The position numbers were made by a program, and so were the translations under genes. A stretch of 64,000 bases of DNA, from positions 124,001 through 188,000 of the forward strand of contig NZ_JAGJCB010000001.1 of the NCBI RefSeq assembly GCF_017814435.1, in the 5' to 3' direction. Under the pieces are notes generated by a model that saw only the letters and a program-made list of their open reading frames with translations, was not told the origin of the DNA and did no database searches. Below are positions 1 to 9,252 of the stretch, one piece after another; the stretch's first letter is position 1, and every line of letters begins with the position of its first letter. The DNA comes from Mariniflexile gromovii. Its GTDB lineage: Bacteria; Bacteroidota; Bacteroidia; Flavobacteriales; Flavobacteriaceae.

Positions 1-368
1 ATCATTTTTTGAATGCGTTGTGGTAAGATTTCAAAATTGTTTTCTAACGAATTATAAAACGTTTCAACATAATTTTTTAGAGGGATATCACTGTATGTGT
101 CCCAGTTTTTTGCCAAAAAATGATCGTATAGAATATCTACTATAATACCTGAATAATGCCCGTATTTTTCGTGCAATCGTTTGGTACTTAGTCTAACGGT
201 TGGGTGCGCATCAGTGAATGTGTCAATGTTTCGATGAAGCAAAATTCCAATTTGAATGTCTTTCGGATAATTTTTATACGATTTGCCTTTAATACCATCT
301 GCAATAAAATTTCCAATGGTAATCAAATCGTTATCTCCAGACAGGTAAATGTGCGCTAAATAATTCAT
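1..368 (-). CDS. acyl carrier protein phosphodiesterase (AcpH/DUF479), C-terminal part missing
   Basis: Reading leftward from the ATG at 368-366 gives an open frame to the window edge (122 codons) beginning MNYLAHIYLSGDND, followed by GNFIADGIKG and GILLHRNIDTFTDAHP. This is the N-terminal signature of the ACP phosphodiesterase family, which removes the 4'-phosphopantetheine arm from acyl carrier protein. The conserved GNFIADxxKG and HRxIDxFTDxHP blocks hold the metal-binding Asp and His residues of this HD-like fold. The family is about 190-200 residues long, so roughly the last 70 are outside the window. It is divergent from the glmM-type gene to its right, with 171 bp between the starts. 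Family assignment is firm; activity is inferred. Confidence 0.85.
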   Translation of the reverse strand, partial: MNYLAHIYLSGDNDLITIGNFIADGIKGKSYKNYPKDIQIGILLHRNIDTFTDAHPTVRLSTKRLHEKYGHYSGIIVDILYDHFLAKNWDTYSDIPLKNYVETFYNSLENNFEILPQRIQKM

Positions 369-494
369 TTGTGAAATTTACGAATTACGAATTTAGAATT
401 GCAACTTTGAAATCGTAATTAATAATATTTTAAAAAATTGAACACTAAATTATTATAAAGCGATACCATATGACTATAAAAAAACAATAAAATA

Positions 495-516
495 TACATT
501 TGAAGTGGTATATTTG
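495..516 (+). promoter_or_regulatory. two candidate -7 elements (TAnnTTTG) for the phosphoglucosamine mutase gene
   Basis: Two exact matches to the Bacteroidota -7 box TAnnTTTG lie at 495-502 (TACATTTG) and 509-516 (TATATTTG), 24-45 bp before the ATG at 540. No well-spaced -33 TTG is evident for either, so which is used, or whether both are, cannot be decided here. Confidence 0.4.
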
Positions 517-539
517 TTCAATAATTTGAAAAAAACTTT

Positions 540-1928
540 ATGACACTTATAAAATCAATTTCAGGAATTAGAGGAACTATTGGCGGAAACGTGGCTGATA
601 ATTTAACACCTATTGATGCTGTAAAATTTGCTGCAGCTTATGGTGTGTGGTTAAAACAACAACGCCAAAAGGATACTTACAAAGTTGTGGTTGGTAGAGA
701 TGCACGTATTTCCGGAGCCATGATTCAAAATTTAGTAATGAATACATTGGTTGGTTTAGGTATTAATGTAGTTGATTTAGGCTTGTCTACAACACCTACC
801 GTTGAAATGGCTGTACCTATGGAACATGCCGATGGTGGTATTATTTTAACAGCAAGCCACAACCCCAAACAATGGAATGCATTAAAGTTATTGAATGAAA
901 AAGGTGAGTTTTTAGATGCTGTTGAAGGTGCTAAAATATTAGATATTGCAGAAAGTGATAACATGAGTTTTGCCGATGTAGATAGTTTGGGTAAAATCAC
1001 AAAAAACAAAGCATATATAGATTTACATATTATAGAAGTTTTAGATTTGCCTTTGGTAACCGTTCCTGCCATTGAGGAAGCCCGTTTTAAAGTGGTGGTA
1101 GATGGCGTAAATTCTACCGGAGGTATTGCTGTTCCTTTACTTTTAGAGCGTTTAGGGGTTGAAGTTGTAAAGCTATATTGTGAACCAAACGGTCAGTTTC
1201 CGCACAATCCAGAGCCTTTAAAAGAACATTTAACCGATTTGTCTGAAGCTGTAAAAAAACACAATGCCGATTTTGGTATTGTTGTAGATCCAGATGTAGA
1301 CCGTTTAGCGTTCATGGATGAAAACGGCGACATGTTTGGTGAGGAATATACTTTGGTTGCTTGTGCCGATTATGTACTAAGCAAAACCCCAGGAAACACC
1401 GTAAGCAATATGAGTTCTACCAGAGCATTGCGTGATGTAACCGAAAAACATGGCGGTATGTACGAAGCCAGTGCAGTAGGTGAAGTGAATGTGGTAAAAT
1501 TAATGAAGAAAAATAAAGTGGTTATTGGTGGTGAAGGTAACGGTGGTATTATTTATCCAGAATCCCATTATGGTCGTGATGCGCTAGTTGGCATCGCCTT
1601 ATTTTTGAGTTTATTGGCAGAAAGAGGTATCTCTGTAAGCGAACTTAGAAAAAGCTACCCTAATTATTTTATGAGCAAAAAGAAAATTGAATTAACGCCT
1701 GGGTTAGATGTTGATGGTATTTTAAAGAAGATTGAAACCCGTTACCAAAACGAGCAATTAACCACTATTGATGGTGTTAAAATTGATTTTTCTGAAAGCT
1801 GGGTGCATTTACGCAAAAGCAATACCGAGCCTATTATTAGAATCTATACCGAAGCAAAATCGCAACAAGAAGCTGATGTCTTAGCCGATAAATTTATTGA
1901 AGAAATAGGCAGTATAGCTAAAGGCTAA
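540..1928 (+). CDS. glmM: phosphoglucosamine mutase (GlmM-type phosphohexomutase)
   Basis: 462 residues with the four phosphohexomutase segments in order. The phosphoserine loop TASHNP has its catalytic Ser near residue 106, the Mg-binding loop DPDVDR is near residues 250-255, the sugar-binding motif GEGNGG is in the third domain, and a C-terminal phosphate-binding region holds RKSNTEPIIRIY. The enzyme converts glucosamine-6-phosphate to glucosamine-1-phosphate on the way to UDP-GlcNAc for peptidoglycan and lipid A. Phosphomannomutase/phosphoglucomutase relatives share these motifs. GlmM is preferred because of the N-terminal SISGIRGTIGG and the overall length, but substrate preference is inferred. 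The ATG at 540 is preceded by candidate promoters and is the first start in frame. The gene is followed after 12 bp by a lipoprotein gene on the same strand. Confidence 0.85.
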   Translation: MTLIKSISGIRGTIGGNVADNLTPIDAVKFAAAYGVWLKQQRQKDTYKVVVGRDARISGAMIQNLVMNTLVGLGINVVDLGLSTTPTVEMAVPMEHADGGIILTASHNPKQWNALKLLNEKGEFLDAVEGAKILDIAESDNMSFADVDSLGKITKNKAYIDLHIIEVLDLPLVTVPAIEEARFKVVVDGVNSTGGIAVPLLLERLGVEVVKLYCEPNGQFPHNPEPLKEHLTDLSEAVKKHNADFGIVVDPDVDRLAFMDENGDMFGEEYTLVACADYVLSKTPGNTVSNMSSTRALRDVTEKHGGMYEASAVGEVNVVKLMKKNKVVIGGEGNGGIIYPESHYGRDALVGIALFLSLLAERGISVSELRKSYPNYFMSKKKIELTPGLDVDGILKKIETRYQNEQLTTIDGVKIDFSESWVHLRKSNTEPIIRIYTEAKSQQEADVLADKFIEEIGSIAKG

Positions 1929-1940
1929 TTAAAAATAAGT

Positions 1941-2471
1941 ATGAACATGAAATACATAAATACATATAATCTATGCACTTTAATAGTTATTTTGCTATTT
2001 AATTTTTCATGTCAAAAAGAAAAAGAAATAAGTTCGGTGCATCCTACAAACTGGAAACACCGAACCGTTAACCATCCTTTAAGCGATAGTTTGGAACAAG
2101 GTAAAACCTACCTATCTGTTTATTCTGAAATTTATAGTGAAACCGAACATCGGGTCCATAGTTTAACTGCTACCGTTAGTCTTCGCAACATCAATACAAA
2201 CGACACGGTTTATATAGATAAAGCAACATACTATAATACCCATGGTGAAGCAATTAGAACCTATTTTAACAAAACAATTTTTATCGCTCCTATGGAAACT
2301 GTTGAAATTGTTATAGACGAGCTAGATAAAACAGGGGGCACCGGAGCTAATTTTTTATTTAATTGGAGAATTAAACCAGAATCAAACGCACCTTTTTTTG
2401 AAAGTGTTATGATTTCTACTTCGGGGCAACAAGGTATTTCATTTACAACACAAGGAAAAACTCTAAATTAA
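1941..2471 (+). CDS. DUF3124 family lipoprotein
   Basis: 176 residues. The N-terminus carries a hydrophobic segment ending in FNFSC, so Cys24 is a probable lipidation site and the protein is likely anchored in an envelope membrane. The remainder matches the DUF3124 pattern: an opening SVYSEIY block, LTATVSLRN, the DxxTYYNxxGE segment, a TGGTGANF motif and a C-terminal STSGQQGISF block. The function of DUF3124 is unknown. It starts 12 bp after the glmM-type gene and ends 1 bp before the marC-family ATG, so the three are probably co-transcribed. Confidence 0.75.
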   Translation: MNMKYINTYNLCTLIVILLFNFSCQKEKEISSVHPTNWKHRTVNHPLSDSLEQGKTYLSVYSEIYSETEHRVHSLTATVSLRNINTNDTVYIDKATYYNTHGEAIRTYFNKTIFIAPMETVEIVIDELDKTGGTGANFLFNWRIKPESNAPFFESVMISTSGQQGISFTTQGKTLN

Positions 2472-2472
2472 T

Positions 2473-3090
2473 ATGTTTGCTGCAATAGTTACTAAAATTT
2501 TATTCATGATTGCTGTCATTGACCCATTAGGGTCGGTACCAGTTTATTTAGAGGCAACAAAACATTTTGATTTAAAGTATAAAAGGAAGGTAGCCATAAG
2601 AGCATCAATTGTGGCTTTTTTAATTTTATTGTTTTTTATTCTAGTAGGTCAATTAATTTTGGAAGGCATGCAAGTATCTTTAGATGCTTTTCAAATTTCT
2701 GGCGGTGTGATACTATTCTTGTTTGCCTTAACCATGATTTTTGGCGAAGGGAAGCCAGAATCAGAAAAACATTCCATTAAAGATTATAAACACGTTACCA
2801 TTTTCCCTGTTGCCATTCCATCCATTGCGTCACCTGGAGCTATTATGGCAGTGGTGCTTATGACGGATAATCATTTATATACTATTGAAGAACAGTTTAT
2901 AACCATACTGTTGGTACTATTTGTTGTGGTATTAACCATGCTTTTACTACTGGCTGCTAATGGTGTTCAAAAAAGGGTAGGTGAGTATGGAATTACGGTA
3001 ATTAGTAAAATAATGGGACTTATACTTGCATCTTACGCAGTACAAAGTATTCTTAGTGGTTTACGTGATTTTTTTGTAATCTTAAAATAG
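2473..3090 (+). CDS. MarC family integral membrane protein (UPF0056)
   Basis: 205 residues with about six hydrophobic spans. Family hallmarks are IDPLGSVPVYLEAT near the N-terminus and AIPSIASPGAIMAVVL in the middle. MarC-type proteins sit in the inner membrane. The original link to multiple antibiotic resistance was not supported later, so no transport substrate can be given. The ATG lies 1 bp after the stop of the DUF3124 gene, indicating translational coupling. Confidence 0.85.
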   Translation: MFAAIVTKILFMIAVIDPLGSVPVYLEATKHFDLKYKRKVAIRASIVAFLILLFFILVGQLILEGMQVSLDAFQISGGVILFLFALTMIFGEGKPESEKHSIKDYKHVTIFPVAIPSIASPGAIMAVVLMTDNHLYTIEEQFITILLVLFVVVLTMLLLLAANGVQKRVGEYGITVISKIMGLILASYAVQSILSGLRDFFVILK

Positions 3091-3117
3091 CTTATCTAAA
3101 TTCAATATTTTATAGCT

Positions 3118-3681
3118 ATGAATACCAAAAAACTATTGTCACCAGAACAACAAGAGGCGCTAATCAAAACTCTAAAAGTTCGTTTTGAAAAAAACACCAA
3201 ACGTCATTTAGGTATAGATTGGTCTCAGGTAGAATTGAAGTTACGCACTAATGAAGAAAAACTTTGGTCTTTAAACGAAATGGAAGTATCAGGTGGTGAA
3301 CCCGATGTGGTTGCGTATGATAAAAATACAGATGAATTCATTTTTTATGATTGTTCTGATGAAAGCCCTAAAGGACGTAGAAGTTTTTGTTACGACCGTG
3401 AAGCTTTAGATGCCAGAAAAGAGCACAAGCCAAAAAATAGCGCGATTGATATGGCTAAAGCAATGGGAATAGAACTGCTAACAGAAAATCAATATAGGGA
3501 ATTACAACAACTTGGTGATTTCGATTTGAAAACCTCCAGTTGGCTAAAAACCCCCGATGATATAAGAAAACTTGATGGTGCTATTTTTGGTGATAAACGC
3601 TATAACAACGTTTTTGTATATCATAATGGTGTACAATCGTACTATGCTGCCAGAGGGTTTCGTGGGATGTTAAAAGTTTGA
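3118..3681 (+). CDS. DUF4256 domain protein
   Basis: 187 residues, soluble and without a signal peptide. It matches DUF4256 from end to end: LEVRF-like opening (LKVRFEKNTKRH), MEVSGGEPDVVAYD, FYDCSDESPKGRRSFCYDREAL and a C-terminal YNNVFVYHNGVQSYYAARGFRG. The conserved acidic and His/Cys residues could make up a catalytic site, but no activity is known. It lies 27 bp after the marC-family gene and is convergent with the acyltransferase gene to its right, leaving only 8 bp between stop codons. Confidence 0.8.
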   Translation: MNTKKLLSPEQQEALIKTLKVRFEKNTKRHLGIDWSQVELKLRTNEEKLWSLNEMEVSGGEPDVVAYDKNTDEFIFYDCSDESPKGRRSFCYDREALDARKEHKPKNSAIDMAKAMGIELLTENQYRELQQLGDFDLKTSSWLKTPDDIRKLDGAIFGDKRYNNVFVYHNGVQSYYAARGFRGMLKV

Positions 3682-3689
3682 AATTTATT

Positions 3690-4568
3690 TTACGTGGTCT
3701 CCCTGTTATGTTTCCAACGCTTGTGTGTCCAAAAGTAATATTCTGGGGCTTCGTAAATTTGTTTTTCTACTTCACGTAAAAATAAATCTGTCAATTCATA
3801 ATCTTTGAAATCTTTTGGATTTTCAGAAAGCGTTATAATTTCAGCTTCATAATGTCCACGCTTTACTTTGTTCACTTTTAAATAGGCAATGGTTAAATCT
3901 AATTTTTTTGCCAATCGTTCAGCACCCGTAAAGCATGGCGTTTCAATACCCATAAAGGTACCCCAATACACTTCTTTCGTAAGTCTTGGGGATTGATCGC
4001 TTAAAAAAGCGGTAATGCTTTTATTGCCTTCAATTTCATTTTGGTTAATCACGCTAATGGTTTCTTTGGTACTGATTAACTGTGTGTTGTATTTAGACCT
4101 AATATCGCGCACTAATTTGTCAAAGTACTTATTGGCCAGTTTTTTATAAACCCCAAAACCTTTAAAGTTGATGTAATTTTGTAACACCACAGACCATTCC
4201 CAACTTGCATAATGCCCATACATCAATAACACGCTTTTATTTAAAGATTCCAAACGTTGAAATTCTTCAGGATTCAAAACTTTAAAACGCTTTTTTAGTT
4301 CTTTTTCAGAAATGGTCATGGTTTTTGCCATTTCTAAAAACATATCACATAAATGCTTATAGAATTTTTTTTGAATGAGCTTTAATTCTTTTTCAGTTTT
4401 ATTAGGCAACACAAGTTTTAAATTACTGTAAACTACCTTTTTGCGGTACCCAATTATATAATAAAGCAATAGGGATAAACCATCTGAAATTAAGTAAAGC
4501 AATCTAAACGGAAGTATGGAAACCATCCATAAAAGTGGATAAACAAGAATATATGCTAAAAGTTGCAT
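3690..4568 (-). CDS. lysophospholipid acyltransferase family protein (LpxL/HtrB-like)
   Basis: 292 residues with an N-terminal membrane segment and the acyltransferase HX4(D/E) motif as GHYASWEW near residue 117. The FLSDQSPR segment and the C-terminal YFWTHKRWKHN are typical of Kdo-lipid A lauroyl/myristoyl acyltransferases. It probably adds secondary acyl chains to lipid A at the inner membrane. In Flavobacteriaceae this family often has several paralogs, so the exact chain and position cannot be assigned. The gene is divergent from the rhomboid gene (62 bp between starts). Confidence 0.82.
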   Translation of the reverse strand: MQLLAYILVYPLLWMVSILPFRLLYLISDGLSLLLYYIIGYRKKVVYSNLKLVLPNKTEKELKLIQKKFYKHLCDMFLEMAKTMTISEKELKKRFKVLNPEEFQRLESLNKSVLLMYGHYASWEWSVVLQNYINFKGFGVYKKLANKYFDKLVRDIRSKYNTQLISTKETISVINQNEIEGNKSITAFLSDQSPRLTKEVYWGTFMGIETPCFTGAERLAKKLDLTIAYLKVNKVKRGHYEAEIITLSENPKDFKDYELTDLFLREVEKQIYEAPEYYFWTHKRWKHNRETT

Positions 4569-4630
4569 GAATTAATTTTAGATTTGTAGCAGCAAATATA
4601 TGTTAATTTGAAATTAAACGATTACACTTC

Positions 4631-5281
4631 ATGGGCAATTTAGATTTAATAACCATCATTATTATTGCAGCAAGTATTATTATATCCTATAAGGGATTTG
4701 GCGATTATGCTTTTTTTGATACCTATAAATTCCATATTGGTGGAGTTCAAAGGGGCGAAAAAATACGCATGTTTAGTTCTGGTTTTTTACATGTAGACAC
4801 ACAGCATTTGTTGTTTAATATGTTAACCTTGTACTTTTTTGCAGGCACGGTAATTAATTATGTAGCGCCCTTAGGTTTTATCATAATTTACGTGGTTAGT
4901 TTGCTTGCAGGAAGTTTGCTGTCACTCTATTTCCATAAAAACGAATATCATTACAGTGCCGTTGGCGCAAGTGGAGCTGTAACAGGAATTTTATATGCTG
5001 CCATTTTGTTACAACCCGGTATGAAACTTATGATATTTTTTATACCCATCCCCATTCCTGCATATTTATTTGGTATTGCCTATTTGTTGTATTCCATTTA
5101 TGGGATGAAAAACCGAATAGGAAACATTGGTCATGATGCACATTTTGGTGGTGCCATAGGTGGTTTTGTAGCTACATTAATTTTAGCACCAAATTTATTT
5201 CAAACCAATTTACTTATGATTGGTTTATTATTAATCCCCATTGTTTTATTGTTTATTTTGAAGAAAGCGGGGAAAATTTAG
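4631..5281 (+). CDS. rhomboid family intramembrane serine protease
   Basis: 216 residues with about six transmembrane spans. The catalytic Ser is in GASGAVTG (Ser114) and the catalytic His is in AHFGGAIGG (His171), with HLLFNML near residue 59 matching the rhomboid HxxxN oxyanion region. It cleaves substrates inside the membrane; the substrate is unknown. The open frame ends at 5281, before a 211-bp gap to lon. Confidence 0.88.
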   Translation: MGNLDLITIIIIAASIIISYKGFGDYAFFDTYKFHIGGVQRGEKIRMFSSGFLHVDTQHLLFNMLTLYFFAGTVINYVAPLGFIIIYVVSLLAGSLLSLYFHKNEYHYSAVGASGAVTGILYAAILLQPGMKLMIFFIPIPIPAYLFGIAYLLYSIYGMKNRIGNIGHDAHFGGAIGGFVATLILAPNLFQTNLLMIGLLLIPIVLLFILKKAGKI

Positions 5282-5309
5282 ATTCTTTTGAAGTTAAAGA
5301 CAATAGAGT

Positions 5310-5346
5310 CTAGCGTTCTAAAGGTCTAAATTTCTAAAAATCTAAT
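5310..5346. repeat. short imperfect tandem array (TCTAAA-type units)
   Basis: Between the rhomboid and lon genes the sequence repeats a TCTAAA core four to five times at 8-9 bp spacing (tctagcgt, tctaaagg, tctaaatt, tctaaaaa, tctaatta). It resembles other short-period AT-rich arrays between genes in this window. Its role is unknown. Confidence 0.45.
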
Positions 5347-5348
5347 TA

Positions 5349-5364
5349 TTGGCACAGCTATTGA
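5349..5364 (+). promoter_or_regulatory. possible sigma-54-like promoter upstream of lon
   Basis: TTGGCACAGCTATTGA at 5349-5364 resembles the RpoN -24/-12 consensus (TGGCAC-N5-TTGC) with correct spacing, but the -12 dinucleotide is GA instead of GC. It lies about 130 bp before the lon ATG. The -12 C is usually important, so the site may be weak or spurious. Confidence 0.3.
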
Positions 5365-5492
5365 ATTTATATATAGAATGAATAGGATATAATTATTTTA
5401 AATTATTGATATTCAAAACAATATTATTTTTTGTAAATTATTAAAAATTAAGGATTCAATAGTTTTTATGACATATTGACCTAAATACATAT

Positions 5493-7943
5493 ATGAAAAA
5501 ATCTAATTTTATATCTCTAGACAGTTTGTCATTACAGGATTTTGATGAGAATTCAGAATTAATCCCGTTAATGACACCTGAAGACGAAGAAGAAATAAAC
5601 AATGAAAAATTACCCGAAACACTGCCTATTTTGTCTTTGCGCAATACGGTATTGTTTCCAGGGGTGGTTATTCCTATTACTGCCGGTCGCGATAAATCCA
5701 TCCGATTGATTAACGATGCGAATAAAGGGAGTAAAGTTATTGGGGTGGTGGCTCAAAAAGATGAATCTGTTGAAAATCCTTCAGCAAAAGAAATTCACGA
5801 AATAGGTACAGTTGCCAAAATTTTACGTGTTTTAAAAATGCCCGATGGTAACGTAACGGTTATCATTCAAGGTAAAAAACGTTTTAAAGTGGCAGAAGTT
5901 CTTACAGAAGAACCTTACATGAATGCCACTGTTAGGGAAATACCAGAGGCACGACCTGCGCAAAAAAATAAAGAGTTTATCGCGATCATTGAGTCCATTA
6001 AAGATTTGGCTCTTAATATCATCAAGGAGAGCCCAAACATTCCAAGTGAGGCCTCTTTCGCTATTAAAAATATAGAAAGCGATTCGTTTTTAATCAATTT
6101 TGTGTCGTCTAACATGAATTTGACAGTGGCTGAAAAACAGGCACTTTTAGAAATTGATGACCTAAAAAAACGTGCGCTTTCAACACTTAAGTTTATGAAT
6201 GTTGAATTTCAAAAATTGGAATTAAAAAACGATATTCAGTCTAAAGTGCAGATGGATATGAGCCAGCAACAACGTGAATATTTCTTGCATCAACAAATGA
6301 AAACCATTCAAGAAGAATTGGGTGGCGTAAATCATGAAGAAGAAATTGATGAAATGCGCTTACGTGCCGAGGAAAAATTATGGGATGAAAAAGTGGCAAA
6401 GCATTTTGAAAAAGAACTGTCCAAAATGCAACGCATGAATCCGCAAGTGGCTGAATATTCCATTCAACGCAATTATTTAGAGCTGTTTTTAGATTTGCCT
6501 TGGAACGAGTTCAGCAAAGATAAATTCGATTTAAAACGCGCCATGAAAATTCTAGACCGCGACCATTTTGGTTTGGAAGACGTAAAGCGCCGTATTATTG
6601 AATATCTAGCGGTTTTAAAACTGCGTAACGATATGAAATCGCCTATTTTGTGTTTGTACGGACCTCCAGGAGTTGGTAAAACATCTTTAGGAAAATCTAT
6701 TGCCGAGGCTTTGGGTAGACAATATGTGCGTATTTCATTGGGTGGTTTACGAGATGAAGCTGAAATTCGTGGCCATAGAAAAACCTATATTGGTGCGATG
6801 CCTGGGCGTATCATTCAAAGTTTGAAAAAGGCAGGAACATCCAATCCCGTTTTTGTTTTAGATGAAATTGATAAACTTTCAAATTCAAACCAAGGCGACC
6901 CATCTTCTGCCATGTTGGAAGTATTGGACCCAGAACAAAACAGCGAGTTTTACGATAACTTTTTAGAAATGGGTTACGACCTTTCCAAAGTAATGTTTAT
7001 AGCCACTTCAAATAGTTTGTCAACCATTCAACCGGCATTGAGAGACCGTATGGAAATTATCAATGTAACGGGTTATACTATTGAAGAAAAGGTAGAAATT
7101 GCAAAACGTCACTTGCTTCCAAAGCAATTAAAAGAACATGGTTTAACCGAGAAAAACCTTAAAATAGGTAAGGCACAATTAGAAAAAATTGTTGAAGGTT
7201 ATACCCGTGAATCCGGTGTGCGTGGATTGGAAAAGCAAATCGCAAAAATGGTGCGTTACGCTGCCAAAAATATTGCGATGGAAGAAGATTACAACATTAA
7301 AGTAACCAATGAAGATATTATTGAAGTATTGGGTGGCCCTAAAATGGAACGCGATAAATACGAAAACAATAATGTGGCTGGTGTGGTTACAGGCTTAGCT
7401 TGGACCAGTGTTGGTGGCGATATTTTGTTCATTGAATCCATATTATCAAAAGGAAAAGGCACATTGAGTATTACGGGTAATTTAGGTACGGTTATGAAAG
7501 AATCGGCTACTATTGCTATGGAATACATCAAATCAAATGCTGATGAATTTGGAATTAATTCAGAAGTTTTTGAAAAATACAACGTACATATTCACGTGCC
7601 AGAAGGTGCAACTCCTAAAGATGGCCCAAGTGCAGGTGTAACCATGTTAACATCGTTGGTGTCATTATTCACGCAAAGAAAAGTGAAGAAAAGTTTAGCC
7701 ATGACAGGAGAGATTACACTTCGTGGAAAGGTACTTCCTGTGGGTGGTATTAAAGAAAAAATTCTGGCAGCAAAACGTGCTCGAATTAAAGAAATTTTAT
7801 TGTGTGAAGAAAACCGTCGTGATATTGAAGAAATAAAACCCGATTACTTAAAGGGGCTTACGTTCCATTACGTTACCGATATGAGTGATGTTATAAAAAT
7901 AGCGCTCACAAATCAAAAGGTTACAAACGCAAAAACGTTATAG
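5493..7943 (+). CDS. lon: ATP-dependent protease Lon
   Basis: 816 residues in the usual LonA layout: N-terminal substrate-recognition domain beginning [20 protein letters not shown], coiled-coil region, AAA+ domain with Walker [10 protein letters not shown] near residue 389 and Walker [10 protein letters not shown], and C-terminal protease domain. The Ser-Lys dyad is visible: Ser713 in KDGPSAG and Lys756 in GGIKEKI, with the 43-residue spacing known from E. coli Lon. It degrades misfolded and selected regulatory proteins in the cytosol. It stands alone, with a 211-bp upstream region containing a sigma-54-like sequence. A hairpin repeat follows the stop. Confidence 0.96.
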   Translation: MKKSNFISLDSLSLQDFDENSELIPLMTPEDEEEINNEKLPETLPILSLRNTVLFPGVVIPITAGRDKSIRLINDANKGSKVIGVVAQKDESVENPSAKEIHEIGTVAKILRVLKMPDGNVTVIIQGKKRFKVAEVLTEEPYMNATVREIPEARPAQKNKEFIAIIESIKDLALNIIKESPNIPSEASFAIKNIESDSFLINFVSSNMNLTVAEKQALLEIDDLKKRALSTLKFMNVEFQKLELKNDIQSKVQMDMSQQQREYFLHQQMKTIQEELGGVNHEEEIDEMRLRAEEKLWDEKVAKHFEKELSKMQRMNPQVAEYSIQRNYLELFLDLPWNEFSKDKFDLKRAMKILDRDHFGLEDVKRRIIEYLAVLKLRNDMKSPILCLYGPPGVGKTSLGKSIAEALGRQYVRISLGGLRDEAEIRGHRKTYIGAMPGRIIQSLKKAGTSNPVFVLDEIDKLSNSNQGDPSSAMLEVLDPEQNSEFYDNFLEMGYDLSKVMFIATSNSLSTIQPALRDRMEIINVTGYTIEEKVEIAKRHLLPKQLKEHGLTEKNLKIGKAQLEKIVEGYTRESGVRGLEKQIAKMVRYAAKNIAMEEDYNIKVTNEDIIEVLGGPKMERDKYENNNVAGVVTGLAWTSVGGDILFIESILSKGKGTLSITGNLGTVMKESATIAMEYIKSNADEFGINSEVFEKYNVHIHVPEGATPKDGPSAGVTMLTSLVSLFTQRKVKKSLAMTGEITLRGKVLPVGGIKEKILAAKRARIKEILLCEENRRDIEEIKPDYLKGLTFHYVTDMSDVIKIALTNQKVTNAKTL

Positions 7944-7966
7944 AATCTTGGATATAATAGGTCTGT

Positions 7967-8028
7967 TCGAGCGCAGTCGAGAACTCTTATGGTGTAGTGA
8001 ACCTTAAAAACATCTCGACTGCGCTCGA
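7967..8028. repeat. 16-bp inverted repeat (hairpin) between lon and porQ
   Basis: The arms at 7967-7982 and 8013-8028 are perfect reverse complements of 16 bp (core TCGAGCGCAGTCGAGA), separated by a 30-nt loop. It is markedly more G+C-rich than the flanks and has no T-run, so it is not a standard terminator. It looks like a dispersed palindromic repeat (REP-like). I found no second copy of this core in the window. Confidence 0.7.
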
Positions 8029-8127
8029 TGTGACTTGGTAAATCTGTCTTGTCTCTTTTTACTTCATTTAAAATAAAAGATACATGCTACCGTTTTAAGA
8101 TAGATTTACTTACTTTGCGATGTAAAT

Positions 8128-9147
8128 ATGCTAAAAAAAATTATCACGCTTTTTTGTTTGCTTCTTACAGTCTTAACCTATGCGCAGGTAGGAGGTGAGT
8201 CTACGTATCAATTTTTGAATTTGGTATCGTCGCCACGTCAGGCAGCTCTTGGAGGTAAAGTACTTACCATTGTAGATTATGATGTAACACAAGGACTTTA
8301 CAATCCAGCAACTATAAACGTTGATATGGACAAGCAATTGGCATTAAATTACATCAGCTATTTAGGAGGTATCAGTTATGGTACGGCGGCGTATGCTTAC
8401 ACTGTAGATAGACGCACACAAACTTTTCATGCAGGTATTACTTATATAAATTACGGTTCGTTTGATGGTTACGATGAAGATGGTAATTCTACAGGAACAT
8501 TTTCAGGAAACGAAACCGCCTTGTCATTTGGGTATGCAACTCAAATTGGGTACTCCGATTTTTATTTAGGTGCCAATGCAAAACTGATTACTTCTAAGTT
8601 AGAACAATACAGCTCTTTTGGCGCTGCGGTTGATGTTGGTTTGTTGTACATTAATGAAGATATCGATTTTCATGCCGCTTTAGCTGTTAGGAATTTTGGA
8701 ACACAAATTACCACCTATGCAGGTTTAAATGAAAAACTCCCTTTTGAAGTCGATTTTGGTATGTCGCAAAGTTTAGAAAATGTACCCCTTCGTTGGCATC
8801 TTACTCTAGAAAATTTGCAGGAATGGCCTATAGCACGTCCAAATCCAGCAAGAACAACAAGCGATTTAAGTGGCAACCAAACCGATGAAAAAATTGGTTT
8901 TTTGGGTCAAGTAATGCGACACACTATTGTTGGTGCTGAAATTTTTCCTGAAGGCGGATTTAACATTCGTATTGGCTATAATTTTAGACGTGCCGAAGAA
9001 TTACGAATTGTAGACCAACGAAATTTTTCAGGCTTATCCGCTGGTTTTTCAATAAAAATGAACAAAATGCGCTTTAGTTACACTCATGCCAAATATACAA
9101 GTGCTGCCAATTCAAACTTTTTTGGTTTACAGATAGATTTGCAATAG
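8128..9147 (+). CDS. porQ: type IX secretion system protein PorQ
   Basis: 339 residues. A signal peptide (MLKKIITLFCLLLTVLTYAQ) is followed by the PorQ/PorV-like start GGESTYQFLNLVSSPRQAALGG, then alternating beta-strand pattern to a C-terminal aromatic-rich strand, as in FadL-type outer-membrane barrels. PorQ works in the type IX secretion system of Bacteroidota in the step where the C-terminal domain of cargo is recognised and anchored. That matches the presence of a type IX cargo and a PorP/SprF protein at 22318-30538. It is followed after 105 bp by cmk. Confidence 0.88.
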   Translation: MLKKIITLFCLLLTVLTYAQVGGESTYQFLNLVSSPRQAALGGKVLTIVDYDVTQGLYNPATINVDMDKQLALNYISYLGGISYGTAAYAYTVDRRTQTFHAGITYINYGSFDGYDEDGNSTGTFSGNETALSFGYATQIGYSDFYLGANAKLITSKLEQYSSFGAAVDVGLLYINEDIDFHAALAVRNFGTQITTYAGLNEKLPFEVDFGMSQSLENVPLRWHLTLENLQEWPIARPNPARTTSDLSGNQTDEKIGFLGQVMRHTIVGAEIFPEGGFNIRIGYNFRRAEELRIVDQRNFSGLSAGFSIKMNKMRFSYTHAKYTSAANSNFFGLQIDLQ

Positions 9148-9204
9148 AAGTTTGTAAAGTTTGCATGTTGAAATTTTATAAAGAAAATTCAATTAAAAAA
9201 AACA

Positions 9205-9237
9205 GCAACTTTTTACTTTATAACTTTTAACTTTACC
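9205..9237. repeat. AACTTT-type short tandem array before cmk
   Basis: The 33 bp ending 15 bp before the cmk ATG repeat an ACTTT core four times at 7-8 bp intervals (aactttt, tacttta, taactttt, aacttta). The same motif class recurs at 9996-10040 and 13470-13509. Confidence 0.45.
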
Positions 9238-9252
9238 ACCAACAAAATTTCA

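Noticed and set aside
7289-7582. 97-residue minus-strand frame inside lon
   Set aside because: It is antisense to the highly conserved Lon protease domain and has no recognisable product.
5493-7943. Phage or defence island context for the Lon gene
   Set aside because: Neighbours are ordinary core genes. No defence, phage or transposase genes occur anywhere in the window.
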